64,000 nt of DNA from assembly GCF_964186625.1 (NCBI RefSeq), contig NZ_OZ075108.1, forward strand, positions 682,001 through 746,000. The letters run 5' to 3'. Numbering within the stretch: position 1 is the first letter of the stretch; the number at the start of each line of letters is the position of its first letter. Below are positions 57,236 through 64,000 of the stretch, piece by piece. A program made the position numbers and the translations under genes. This DNA comes from Asticcacaulis sp. MM231 (lineage in GTDB: Bacteria; Pseudomonadota; Alphaproteobacteria; Caulobacterales; Caulobacteraceae). The notes under the pieces were generated by a model. It searched no databases, was not told the origin of the DNA, and saw only the letters and a program-made list of their open reading frames with translations.

Positions 57236-58462
57236 TCAGGTGTTGCGGTAGAGTTTACCTTTTTCACTGATGGCCACCAGGCTGAGCGCGATGATGCCGC
57301 AGCCAAGCGCGGCCATCGGCAGCCAGTAGATGTGGCCGGTCCAGCCGTTACCGATCAGGCCGGAAACAATAGCGGCCCCGACTGTGGTGATCACGCCTTG
57401 CAGTGAGGCGGCGGTGCCGGCAACATGCCCGACCTTCTCCATGGCCACGGCGGAGAAGTTGGAGGTCGAGAGCGACATCAGGCCCATGGTTAGCGATTGC
57501 AGGATCATAAAGCTCACAATGGTCTCAAGTCCGGCAAGGGCCCAGGCCAGATGGATGGCGGTCACAACGATAAAGGCGGTGAGGGCGGTGTGCGAAATAC
57601 GCTTGACGCCGATGCGCTCGACCAGAAAGGCATTGAGCGCCGAGGCGACGCCCATGGACGCGGCACAGGCGGCGAACACGCCGGCCATCAGGTGCGGTTT
57701 GTGGAAGACGTCTTCAAAAATCTGCGGCATCAGCGCGACGTAGGCGAGTAGCGATCCGATCAGGAAGGTGATGGCGAAGGCATAGAAGATTGAGCCCGGT
57801 TCGGTAACGACGAAGTAGGCGACACGCTTGAGGTGCGCCAGGTCGGGCCGGCGGCGATCGGCCGGTTGCAGGGTTTCCGGCAGGCGCAGCCACGCCCAGA
57901 TTACGGTGGCCATGCCGAGGCCGGCCATGATCAGGAAGATGGCGCGCCATGGCAAAAAGGTCAGCACCAACTGGCCAAGGCTCGGCGCCAGGATCGGTAC
58001 CAGCAGGAAGACGACGAAGCTGATCGACATGACCTTGGCCATTTGCGGGCCGCTGTAGAGATCGCGGATCAGCGAGCGAGTCACCACGCCGGTGGTGGCG
58101 ACGGCGAGGCCCTGAAGCAGACGGATAACCAGCAGAAAGGCGAAGTTCTTGGTCGCCGCGGCGATCAGGCCGAAGATAACGAACAACAGCACGCCGCCGA
58201 TCAGCACACGCTTGCGGCCGAGCCAGTCGGACATCACTCCGAAAAAGAGCTGGCCGATACCCATGCCGAGGAAATAGATCGAGACGATCCATTGCAGGTG
58301 GTTCTCGACCTGAACGTGGAGATCAACACCGATGACCGGCAGAGCTGGCAGCATGGCGTCGATACCGAGCGCGCCCAGCGCCATCAGGGAGGCGATCAGG
58401 GTGACGAATTCGGCGAAGTGCGGCTTTCCGGGGGCGGCGGGCGTTTCTGGAGGTGCGGACAT
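57236..58462 (-). CDS. Bcr/CflA-type multidrug efflux transporter (MFS)
   Basis: 408 residues with twelve membrane helices. MFS motif A is GVMSDWLGRKRVLIGG, and motif C-like LVPILAPSLGQLVLTFLPWR marks the drug:proton antiporter group with 12 helices. Bcr/CflA members export chloramphenicol-, bicyclomycin- or sulfonamide-like compounds. The substrate cannot be told from sequence. Single gene. Confidence 0.9.
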   Translation of the reverse strand: MSAPPETPAAPGKPHFAEFVTLIASLMALGALGIDAMLPALPVIGVDLHVQVENHLQWIVSIYFLGMGIGQLFFGVMSDWLGRKRVLIGGVLLFVIFGLIAAATKNFAFLLVIRLLQGLAVATTGVVTRSLIRDLYSGPQMAKVMSISFVVFLLVPILAPSLGQLVLTFLPWRAIFLIMAGLGMATVIWAWLRLPETLQPADRRRPDLAHLKRVAYFVVTEPGSIFYAFAITFLIGSLLAYVALMPQIFEDVFHKPHLMAGVFAACAASMGVASALNAFLVERIGVKRISHTALTAFIVVTAIHLAWALAGLETIVSFMILQSLTMGLMSLSTSNFSAVAMEKVGHVAGTAASLQGVITTVGAAIVSGLIGNGWTGHIYWLPMAALGCGIIALSLVAISEKGKLYRNT

Positions 58463-58599
58463 GCGGCGGATATAGGCCGATTATTTCGCAAGCGCGAGAG
58501 GAAAGTGTCGCTCCAAAAGTCAGAACCCTATGCGTCTTTACGTGCCGATGGCTGTCCTTGTGGTAACACGCGCCCCCTCGCGCCGGAATCTAGGTGCGC

Positions 58600-59286
58600 T
58601 TAAGCGGTGGCGCGGTAATCGGTGATGACCTCACCCGATTGCGCGATCTCGACCTCATGCGGCGTGTCACGGACAGTTTCGGCAAGGCCGCCTTCGTACC
58701 AGGCCTGCATGGCCGGTTGCGCCAGCATATGATCGACATAGGCGCGGGTCTCGTGGCTCAGATCGAAGCCGAGGCCATAGGTCTGGATACGGAAAACGAC
58801 GGGGGCATAGAAGGCATCGACCGCCGTGAAGGTGCTGCCGGCGAGGAAGGGACCGCCGAAACGGCTGAGGCCCAGACGCCAGATATCGTCGATGCGGGCC
58901 AGATCGCGGAGCAGGGCTGGCGGGGTGTCGTGCAGCTTGATGCGGACGCCAATACTCATCGAACACAGGTTACGCAGGGCGCTGAAGCCGGAATGCATCT
59001 CCGCGGCGGCCGAGCGGGCGTAGGCGCGGGCTTCGCGCTTTTGCGGCCAGACCTGCGGGTGGTCTTCGGCGACATATTCAGCGATGGCCAGCGAGTCCCA
59101 GACGGTGGTCTGGCCATCGACCAGCGCCGGCACCAGAGCCGAGGGGGAGAAACTCTTGAAAGCGCTGTTATCGAGCGCGAAATAGTGCTGGTGCTCGGTG
59201 AAAGGGATGTCGAGGGCTTTCAGGAGCACCCACGGGCGCAGCGACCACGAGGAGTAGTTCTTGTTACCGATATGGAGCGCGTACAT
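58600..59286 (-). CDS. Glutathione S-transferase family protein
   Basis: 228 residues. The N-terminal thioredoxin-like domain has the conserved NYSSWSLRPWVLLKALDIPF with the catalytic Ser region, SPSALVPALVDG (cis-Pro), and WDSLAIAEYVAE (glutathione gamma-Glu contact). The C-terminal helical domain contains GSTFTAVDAFYAP, the N-capping box. It resembles the YfcF/zeta-like bacterial GST group. Substrate unknown. Confidence 0.88.
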   Translation of the reverse strand: MYALHIGNKNYSSWSLRPWVLLKALDIPFTEHQHYFALDNSAFKSFSPSALVPALVDGQTTVWDSLAIAEYVAEDHPQVWPQKREARAYARSAAAEMHSGFSALRNLCSMSIGVRIKLHDTPPALLRDLARIDDIWRLGLSRFGGPFLAGSTFTAVDAFYAPVVFRIQTYGLGFDLSHETRAYVDHMLAQPAMQAWYEGGLAETVRDTPHEVEIAQSGEVITDYRATA

Positions 59287-59394
59287 GGGGGGCCTTTCCG
59301 TTTGAGGTGCGCGGAACGTGCGCCGGAATGGGTAAAATCGCCAGAGGGATTCCTGCCAATGATCGGTGAGTTCTGGCCAAAAGGCAGGAAGTCA

Positions 59395-59440
59395 GAAACC
59401 CCACCACCGCGCCTCAAGAGGGAAGCGGTGGTGGGGTTTC
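59395..59440. terminator. 16-base hairpin, member of the GAAACCCCACC repeat family
   Basis: GAAACCCCACCACCGC (59395-59410) pairs perfectly with GCGGTGGTGGGGTTTC (59425-59440); the loop has GCCTCAAG as in the copy at 33407. It lies 12 bases after the dioxygenase stop and before the GST gene on the same strand. The U run is short (TTT), so it is a likely but not perfect terminator. Confidence 0.75.
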
Positions 59441-59452
59441 TTCCCTATAAAC

Positions 59453-60268
59453 TTACCCGAACTGAAATGCGCTGATGGCGATGCCCGTAGGCCCGAGGCT
59501 ATCCTCGTGATAGGTGCGTCGCGACGGATCGCCATCGCCGGCGCCGGCAACCACCATCAGTGGCAGCAGGTGTTCTTCGCGCGGGTGACAATCGTGGGCG
59601 CCCGGGGCGCTGGCCCAGTTGTTCAGGCCGTCGATATCGCTGCTGACGGTCGCACTCAGCCAGTTATCGAAGGCGTGGGACGCCGGGCCGCTGCCGGAAC
59701 CGCGCCCCATCAGGCGCGGAATCGAGTGAAAACTCATGCCGCTGCCGATGATCAGCACGCCTTCATCACGCAGGGGCGCCAGTGCTTTACCGAGCGCCAT
59801 ATGCTCTTGCGGGTTCAGGCCCGCTTTCAAGGAAAGTTGGATCGTCGGGATATCAGCGTCAGGCCAGGCCATCAGCATGGGTATAAAGACGCCGTGGTCG
59901 AAGTCGCGCGCGGCATCGGCCGCGACCGTGATGCCGGCCTGCGCCGCCAGAGCCTGCACCCTTGCTGCCAGGGCTTCGGAGCCGCGCGCCGGATAGCTCA
60001 GTTCGTAGGTGTGCGGCGGAAAGCCGTAATAGTCGAACAACATGCCAGGCGCCGGCTTGGTCATGACCGTGAAATCGGCCTCTTCCCAGTGGGCGGAAAT
60101 GATCAGCAGCGCCTTGGGTTTTTCGGCGACATCGGAGGGCAGGTGCTTGAGATAGGCGCCCATCTTGTCCCACATGTCGGCGGGGTTCCAGTCCATGAAA
60201 AAGCACGGTCCGCCGCCATGAGGTATATAGACGGTCGGGGTTCTCGTTGGGGAGCGGGTTAAGGTCAT
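59453..60268 (-). CDS. DODA-type extradiol ring-cleavage dioxygenase
   Basis: 271 residues from the ATG at 60268 (MTLTRSPTRTPTVYIPHGGG). It is related to 4,5-DOPA dioxygenase/LigB-type enzymes: the zinc or iron ligands lie in YIPHGGGP, ISAHWEEADF and the C-terminal HPREEHLLPLMVVAGAG; DFDHGVFIPMLMAWP is a family signature. It probably opens a catechol ring. No aromatic-degradation genes are adjacent. GGAG lies 12 or more bases before the start, so the start is likely but not certain. Confidence 0.87.
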   Translation of the reverse strand: MTLTRSPTRTPTVYIPHGGGPCFFMDWNPADMWDKMGAYLKHLPSDVAEKPKALLIISAHWEEADFTVMTKPAPGMLFDYYGFPPHTYELSYPARGSEALAARVQALAAQAGITVAADAARDFDHGVFIPMLMAWPDADIPTIQLSLKAGLNPQEHMALGKALAPLRDEGVLIIGSGMSFHSIPRLMGRGSGSGPASHAFDNWLSATVSSDIDGLNNWASAPGAHDCHPREEHLLPLMVVAGAGDGDPSRRTYHEDSLGPTGIAISAFQFG

Positions 60269-60357
60269 GGAATACTTCAATCTCCAAGCCTTTAGGCTCG
60301 GCAAGGGCGACCGCCCGCCGCGCATGTTTGCGCGAGCCATGCGGCGTCTGAGCTAAA

Positions 60358-60918
60358 CTAATAAGCTTCGGCGTCGATGATGAGATCGATCTCGTCGCCG
60401 ACGATGGGCTCAAAATGGCCCAGGCCAAAGGCCTTGCGGCTGAGATGCGCGGTGGCGGAAAAGCCATAGCCCGTCTTGAACAGCGCCGGATTGAAGGCCT
60501 TCTTGTTGAAGGTGACCGCCAGAACTTCGCTGCGGGAAACGCCGTGGATCGTCAGGTCGCCGCTGACATTGGCCGTCGTTTCACCGGTTAATTCGACCTT
60601 CGTGCTTTTGAAGGTCGCGGTGGGGAAGCGGGCAATGTCGAAATAGTCGGCGCCTTTCAGCAGGGCGTCGAAATCGGGCAGGGCGGTTGTCAGGGTGCGC
60701 ATGTCGAGCGTGATATCGACCGTGGACCGGCTGAGATCCTTGTCGTCGAGGATCAACGTACCTGTCGCACCCATGATCTTGCCAGAGGGATGCGACAGGC
60801 CGAAATGCGCGTACTGAAAAACGACCGATGTGTGGGTGGGTTCGAACGTCAGGCTGTCGGCCAGGGCTGGCGTTGCCGCCAGTCCCAGCGCCACACAGAA
60901 TGCGGCCAATCTGAACAT
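60358..60918 (-). CDS. YceI-family periplasmic protein (copy 2)
   Basis: 186 residues, signal peptide ending at ALADS. YceI proteins are lipocalin-like beta-barrels that bind polyisoprenoids or fatty amides. LTFEPTHTSVVFQYAHFG, HPSGKIMGATGTL, FPTATFKSTKVELTG and LTIHGVSR are the family motifs. It lies 35 bases after its paralogue, so the two form a tandem pair. Confidence 0.92.
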   Translation of the reverse strand: MFRLAAFCVALGLAATPALADSLTFEPTHTSVVFQYAHFGLSHPSGKIMGATGTLILDDKDLSRSTVDITLDMRTLTTALPDFDALLKGADYFDIARFPTATFKSTKVELTGETTANVSGDLTIHGVSRSEVLAVTFNKKAFNPALFKTGYGFSATAHLSRKAFGLGHFEPIVGDEIDLIIDAEAY

Positions 60919-60953
60919 TCGAACCCCTATACAGTTGTTACTGAACGCAAATA

Positions 60954-61547
60954 CTACTGAGCGATAGCTTCAGCTTCGATGGAAAGATCGATCTGATCGC
61001 TGACGGCCGGGACGTAGGCGCCGATGCCGAAATCCGAACGGTTGATCGTGCCGGTGGCGGTGAAGCCGGCGTCGACCTTCTTCATCATCGGGTGGACGTC
61101 CTTCTTGTTGAGCTTGACCTTCAGGGTCACCGGCTTGGTGACGCCGTGGATGGTCAGGTCGCCGGTCACGTCGGCCGTTGTGGCGCTGGTCGGGACGACC
61201 TTGGTGCTCTTGAACGTGGCCGTCGGGAACTTGGCGGCGTCGAAGAACTGCTCGCCCTTCAGGTGTTCGTCAAGCTTGGCGACGCCCGTATTGATGCCGT
61301 CGATGGCGAAGGAGACCTCGACCGAGCTCTTGGCGGGGTTCGCTTCGTCAAGCGTCACCGAACCGACCGCATTCATGAACTTGCCGGACGGATGCGAGAA
61401 GCCGAAGTGGGTCCACTGGAAGGTGACGGAGGTGTGGGTGTCGTCGAGCTTGTAGGTGTCGGCCGCGAAGGCTGGCGCCGAGACGGACAGCAGGGCAAAG
61501 GCGAAAGCCGAAGCCGAGAAAACGGATTTAAGGGCGAACTTGGTCAT
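60954..61547 (-). CDS. YceI-family periplasmic protein (copy 1)
   Basis: 197 residues with a signal peptide ending at AFAAD. Motifs YKLDDTHTSVTFQWTHFG, FPTATFKSTKVVPTS and LTIHGVTKPVTL are shared with copy 2. Both copies keep all the main barrel motifs. The upstream region has a GTAAC-N7-GTTAC dyad. Confidence 0.92.
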   Translation of the reverse strand: MTKFALKSVFSASAFAFALLSVSAPAFAADTYKLDDTHTSVTFQWTHFGFSHPSGKFMNAVGSVTLDEANPAKSSVEVSFAIDGINTGVAKLDEHLKGEQFFDAAKFPTATFKSTKVVPTSATTADVTGDLTIHGVTKPVTLKVKLNKKDVHPMMKKVDAGFTATGTINRSDFGIGAYVPAVSDQIDLSIEAEAIAQ

Positions 61548-61582
61548 GGGGGGCTCTTTTCAGTGAGTCGCGAAATGGAAAC

Positions 61583-61599
61583 GTAACAATAGTAGTTAC
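61583..61599. promoter_or_regulatory. Dyad upstream of the tandem YceI genes
   Basis: GTAAC, seven bases, GTTAC, about 36-52 bases before the YceI copy 1 start. It sits where a promoter should be and may be a regulator site. Short arms make chance occurrence possible. Confidence 0.35.
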
Positions 61600-61769
61600 T
61601 GTTGCGGGTTTCAAGGGGGTACGCCAAAATCACACGCGAAATGTATCAGCCCACTATACGGCGCAAATACGGCGATGGATTTCACCATGAAATTATTGCG
61701 TGGCGGGCTTACAAGGCGCCGTCAGTATCCCATATGCAGGGCTTCCTACCTAACACAAAGAGGGACTAA

Positions 61770-62285
61770 ATGTCTGAGGCTGTTCACATCGATATGTACA
61801 AGGCGTCCGTGCCGGTGGTGCTTAATGCGCTTACCAATCTGAAGGCCATTCTCGGCAAGGCGGAAGCCTGGGCGGCGGAGAAGAACGTCAAGGAAGCGAC
61901 CGTGCTGAACGCCCGCCTGGCGCTCGACATGCTGCCGTTTTCCAAGCAGATCCAACTGGTCAGCGATACAGCCAAGGGCATTGCCGCGCGCCTGGGCGGG
62001 GTCGAGAATCCCGCCTATGCCGATGACGAAGCGACCTTCGCCGAACTGCACACGCGCCTGCAAAAGACGATCGATTTCGTCAGGTCGGTCGATGCCAAGG
62101 GCTTCGAAGGTTCGGAAACCCGCGAGGTTGTTTTGAAATTTCCGAGCCGCACCATGGAATTCACCGGCTTAAGCTACCTGACGGGCTTCGCCATCCCCAA
62201 CCTGTTTTTCCACGTCACCACGGCCTATGCCATCCTGCGTCATTCCGGCGTGCCGCTTGGCAAGAACGACTTTTTGGGCGGTTAG
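61770..62285 (+). CDS. DUF1993 family protein
   Basis: 171 residues. IDMYKASVPVVLNALTNLKAIL, MLPFSKQIQLVSDTAKG and LPNLFFHVTTAYAILRHSGV-like end (here IPNLFFHVTTAYAILR) match DUF1993, a DinB-like four-helix-bundle family of unknown activity. GAGGG precedes the start. Its stop overlaps that of the convergent gene within TTAG. Confidence 0.88.
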   Translation: MSEAVHIDMYKASVPVVLNALTNLKAILGKAEAWAAEKNVKEATVLNARLALDMLPFSKQIQLVSDTAKGIAARLGGVENPAYADDEATFAELHTRLQKTIDFVRSVDAKGFEGSETREVVLKFPSRTMEFTGLSYLTGFAIPNLFFHVTTAYAILRHSGVPLGKNDFLGG

Positions 62286-63367
62286 GCCTCGAACGTCTCG
62301 ATATCGAAGCGCCTGAGTTCGCTGAGATAATCTTCGAGTCTGATCAAACCTACGCAGGGAAAGGCCCCGGATGAAAGTCCGGGGTCTTTTTCATGCAGCC
62401 TTTTGGCCAGAAGGATCGCCGGTACGCACGGGATTTGCGGGCCATCACCTGACCTGGCGACGATGAACCACGAAAGTTTTAACGGTGCGCCGTCGTGGCC
62501 TTGCCCGCTCACAGTGACGTGCATGCCGCCGACATCGCTGCCAAAGGCATCAAAGATATTGCTGATCGCCAGCAGCGGTCTGGCCAGGGCCGGCAGGTTG
62601 AGCGTCATTCCGGCGCGCACCAGTCCGGACAGTGCCCATAAGCCTAAGTGCATGAAGCCGAGTTCGAGACCGGCGCCGAAGCGGATCGAGGTCAGGCCAT
62701 AGCCCTGGGGCAACAGATCGAGATCGGGAATGTCGCAGGTGCTCAAGTAACGCCGGCCCATGATCGGATAGGTCTGGGCATGGGTATCCTGCCAGCCATA
62801 GGGACGGGGGTGTCCCGCGAAGGGCCGCAGGCGTTTGCCGACATAGGTCAGGATGGCGCGGGTGGTCGCCAGGCCACGTTCTGCCTTCTGGCCGGGGGTG
62901 ATGCCGAAATCGAGTGTCTCCAGACGGGCGAAGTGGGTCTTAAGATGATCAAGCACCGCCGAGGACAGGCCGGGCACCGTGCTGGCGCCACTGATAAGGC
63001 AAACGCCGGCGGCCCTGGCTTCGGCATCGAGCTGACTGAAATCACGCACGAAATCGCGGCCATCGGCAAGATCAATGTAATGGACTCCGGCCGCGATGCA
63101 GGCGCGCGCCACAGCGTAATCGGCGCCCTGAAACGGTCCGCAGGTATGGACGACGACCGACAGCTTTTCGGCCTTTAAGGTTTCCGCCAGCGGGCCGTGA
63201 ATATCAAGCGCCAGAGGTCGGGTGTTTGGCAGGTCACGGCAAAGCGCCTCCGCCTTGGCCAGATCGCGCCCGGCAATGATCAGCGGCAGGCCATGGCGCG
63301 ATAGGGCGTGCGCGATGCGTTTGCCAAAATTGCCGTAGCCGCCGAGGATCAGGATATCACGCGCCAA
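62282..63367 (-). CDS. Saccharopine-dehydrogenase-like oxidoreductase
   Basis: 361 residues. Rossmann start ILILGGYGNFGKRIAHALSR, then TCGPFQGADYAVARACIAAG and HYIDLADGRDFV, as in saccharopine dehydrogenase-like proteins of unknown substrate. The C-terminal part is specific to this subgroup. It overlaps the DUF4166 gene upstream by 11 bases; the two domains are often fused or paired, so they act together. Confidence 0.85.
   Translation of the reverse strand: MARDILILGGYGNFGKRIAHALSRHGLPLIIAGRDLAKAEALCRDLPNTRPLALDIHGPLAETLKAEKLSVVVHTCGPFQGADYAVARACIAAGVHYIDLADGRDFVRDFSQLDAEARAAGVCLISGASTVPGLSSAVLDHLKTHFARLETLDFGITPGQKAERGLATTRAILTYVGKRLRPFAGHPRPYGWQDTHAQTYPIMGRRYLSTCDIPDLDLLPQGYGLTSIRFGAGLELGFMHLGLWALSGLVRAGMTLNLPALARPLLAISNIFDAFGSDVGGMHVTVSGQGHDGAPLKLSWFIVARSGDGPQIPCVPAILLAKRLHEKDPGLSSGAFPCVGLIRLEDYLSELRRFDIETFEA
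62365..62391 (+). terminator. Terminator of DUF1993 inside the convergent gene
   Basis: CCCCGGA, six bases, TCCGGGG, then TCTTTTTC. It lies about 80 bases after the DUF1993 stop on the plus strand, inside the 3' coding part of the convergent saccharopine-dehydrogenase-like gene, where it encodes the KDPGLSSGAF stretch. Confidence 0.75.
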
Positions 63368-63980
63368 GGGCCATCTCCGTCACGGTAAAGTCGCCGGTAT
63401 AGCTGTAGGCGGTCAGGCGGCCGAACAGCCCGCCCTTCAGTCCCATGGCCATCCGGAAGCTCATGTCGCCGCTGGCCTCTTCAAAGGCAAAGCCCTTTCC
63501 GGCCAACAGCTCTCCCAGAAAGGTCACCGGCAGGTCGACGCCGAACAGTCGCCAGACATAGCCTTTATGAAACAGGCGCACCCTGCCATCCTCGAAGCTG
63601 TAGCCGCAGCGCCAGCCCAATCCGCTGGCCATATACTCGATGACATGATGCGGTCCTTGCGGCACCAGCTTCGAGCGAAAAACATGGGGCGCACGGCCAG
63701 GAAAGCTGAAGCGACGCTCGAAGATAAAGGCGTTGGAACCGGGTTCGCTGTGAAACGCCACGGTGCACGGGACGTCATCGCCCGGCCACGGCGTCAGCAT
63801 GCGGCTGAGCCTGAGCAGCGGTGAAAGGAAACGCAGCAAAGGGCCCATGCGGATGGTCAGGGTACCGGTGACGGTGACGCGATCGCGCGTAAAACCACGG
63901 TTTGCGTAATGGGCTTTCAGCGCCGGCGGCAATCCGTCCCATTGCTCGGCGAAGACGTTTGCGAAGATGGGGGTTTTCAC
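63357..63980 (-). CDS. DUF4166 domain protein
   Basis: 207 residues. LPPALKAHYANRGFTRDRVTVTG-type start (here PALKAHYANRGF), FIFERRFSFPG and FHKGYVWRLFGVDLPV fit DUF4166, a domain often found at the C-terminus of saccharopine dehydrogenase-like proteins. Here it is a separate gene upstream of, and overlapping, that partner. It starts 20 bases from the window's right edge. Confidence 0.82.
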   Translation of the reverse strand: MKTPIFANVFAEQWDGLPPALKAHYANRGFTRDRVTVTGTLTIRMGPLLRFLSPLLRLSRMLTPWPGDDVPCTVAFHSEPGSNAFIFERRFSFPGRAPHVFRSKLVPQGPHHVIEYMASGLGWRCGYSFEDGRVRLFHKGYVWRLFGVDLPVTFLGELLAGKGFAFEEASGDMSFRMAMGLKGGLFGRLTAYSYTGDFTVTEMALGA

Positions 63981-64000
63981 AGAGCAGGTCTCCCGAGAAC

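Overview
The window is a high-GC, densely coded chromosomal segment of an alphaproteobacterium, most likely a member of Caulobacterales (an Asticcacaulis/Caulobacter-type genome). The evidence is the gene content and order: hemC-hemD-mitofilin-like-hemY diverging from tsaD-gpsA, hslV and hslU around an acetyltransferase, fabA-fabB-fabI, a PadR/HAAS pair, DUF3144, and several chemoreceptors and TonB-type genes. Assignments rest on protein motifs read by eye; no database search was run.

Layout. 1-2.4 kb: the 3' end of an esterase, then an intact IS5-type insertion sequence sitting inside an older inverted-repeat element. 2.4-13.1 kb: ilvD, a DUF4197 protein, a soluble PAS-PAS chemoreceptor, an acyl-CoA ligase, an AraC/GyrI regulator, a GGDEF-EAL protein, a secreted cyclophilin and a VanZ-like protein. 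13.1-18.2 kb: an AT-rich 650-base gap, then a YfiR-like periplasmic protein, a TonB-dependent receptor and a membrane chemoreceptor in a row. 18.2-24.6 kb: the haem/tetrapyrrole block and tsaD-gpsA. 24.6-33.4 kb: a small secreted protein behind two LacI-type operator-like palindromes, a creatininase-family hydrolase, acs, an AlkA-like glycosylase, a DUF350 protein paired with a protease fold lacking its catalytic triad, rlmN and a YitT protein. 33.4-42.4 kb: moeB, hslV-GNAT-hslU (hslU frameshifted), a tyrosine phosphatase, nth, a fatty-acid desaturase, an ATP-grasp/GNAT pair, an adenosine kinase with a small Imm27-like gene, and an Smr protein. 42.5-49.2 kb: a large PAS/coiled-coil protein whose histidine-kinase dimerisation helix has Gln for His and no ATPase domain, a ChaA-type antiporter, tRNA-Gly(GCC), a D-2-hydroxyacid dehydrogenase and an SH3-domain protein. 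49.3-53.3 kb: fabA-fabB-fabI, then a zeta-toxin-like kinase (frameshifted), a 57-residue protein and a metallopeptidase joined by ATGA overlaps. 53.3-64 kb: tandem alpha/beta hydrolases, HAAS/PadR, an MFS efflux pump, GST, a DODA dioxygenase, tandem YceI proteins, DUF1993, and a saccharopine-dehydrogenase-like/DUF4166 pair running off the window.

Most of the window is core metabolism. The places most likely to hold undescribed biology are the YfiR-like/TonB receptor/chemoreceptor operon, the pseudo-histidine kinase, the DUF350/pseudo-protease pair, the zeta-kinase cassette with its small candidate antitoxin, and the LacI-operator-controlled secreted protein. Two single-base frameshifts (hslU and the zeta kinase) can be placed exactly and are either real lesions or sequence errors.
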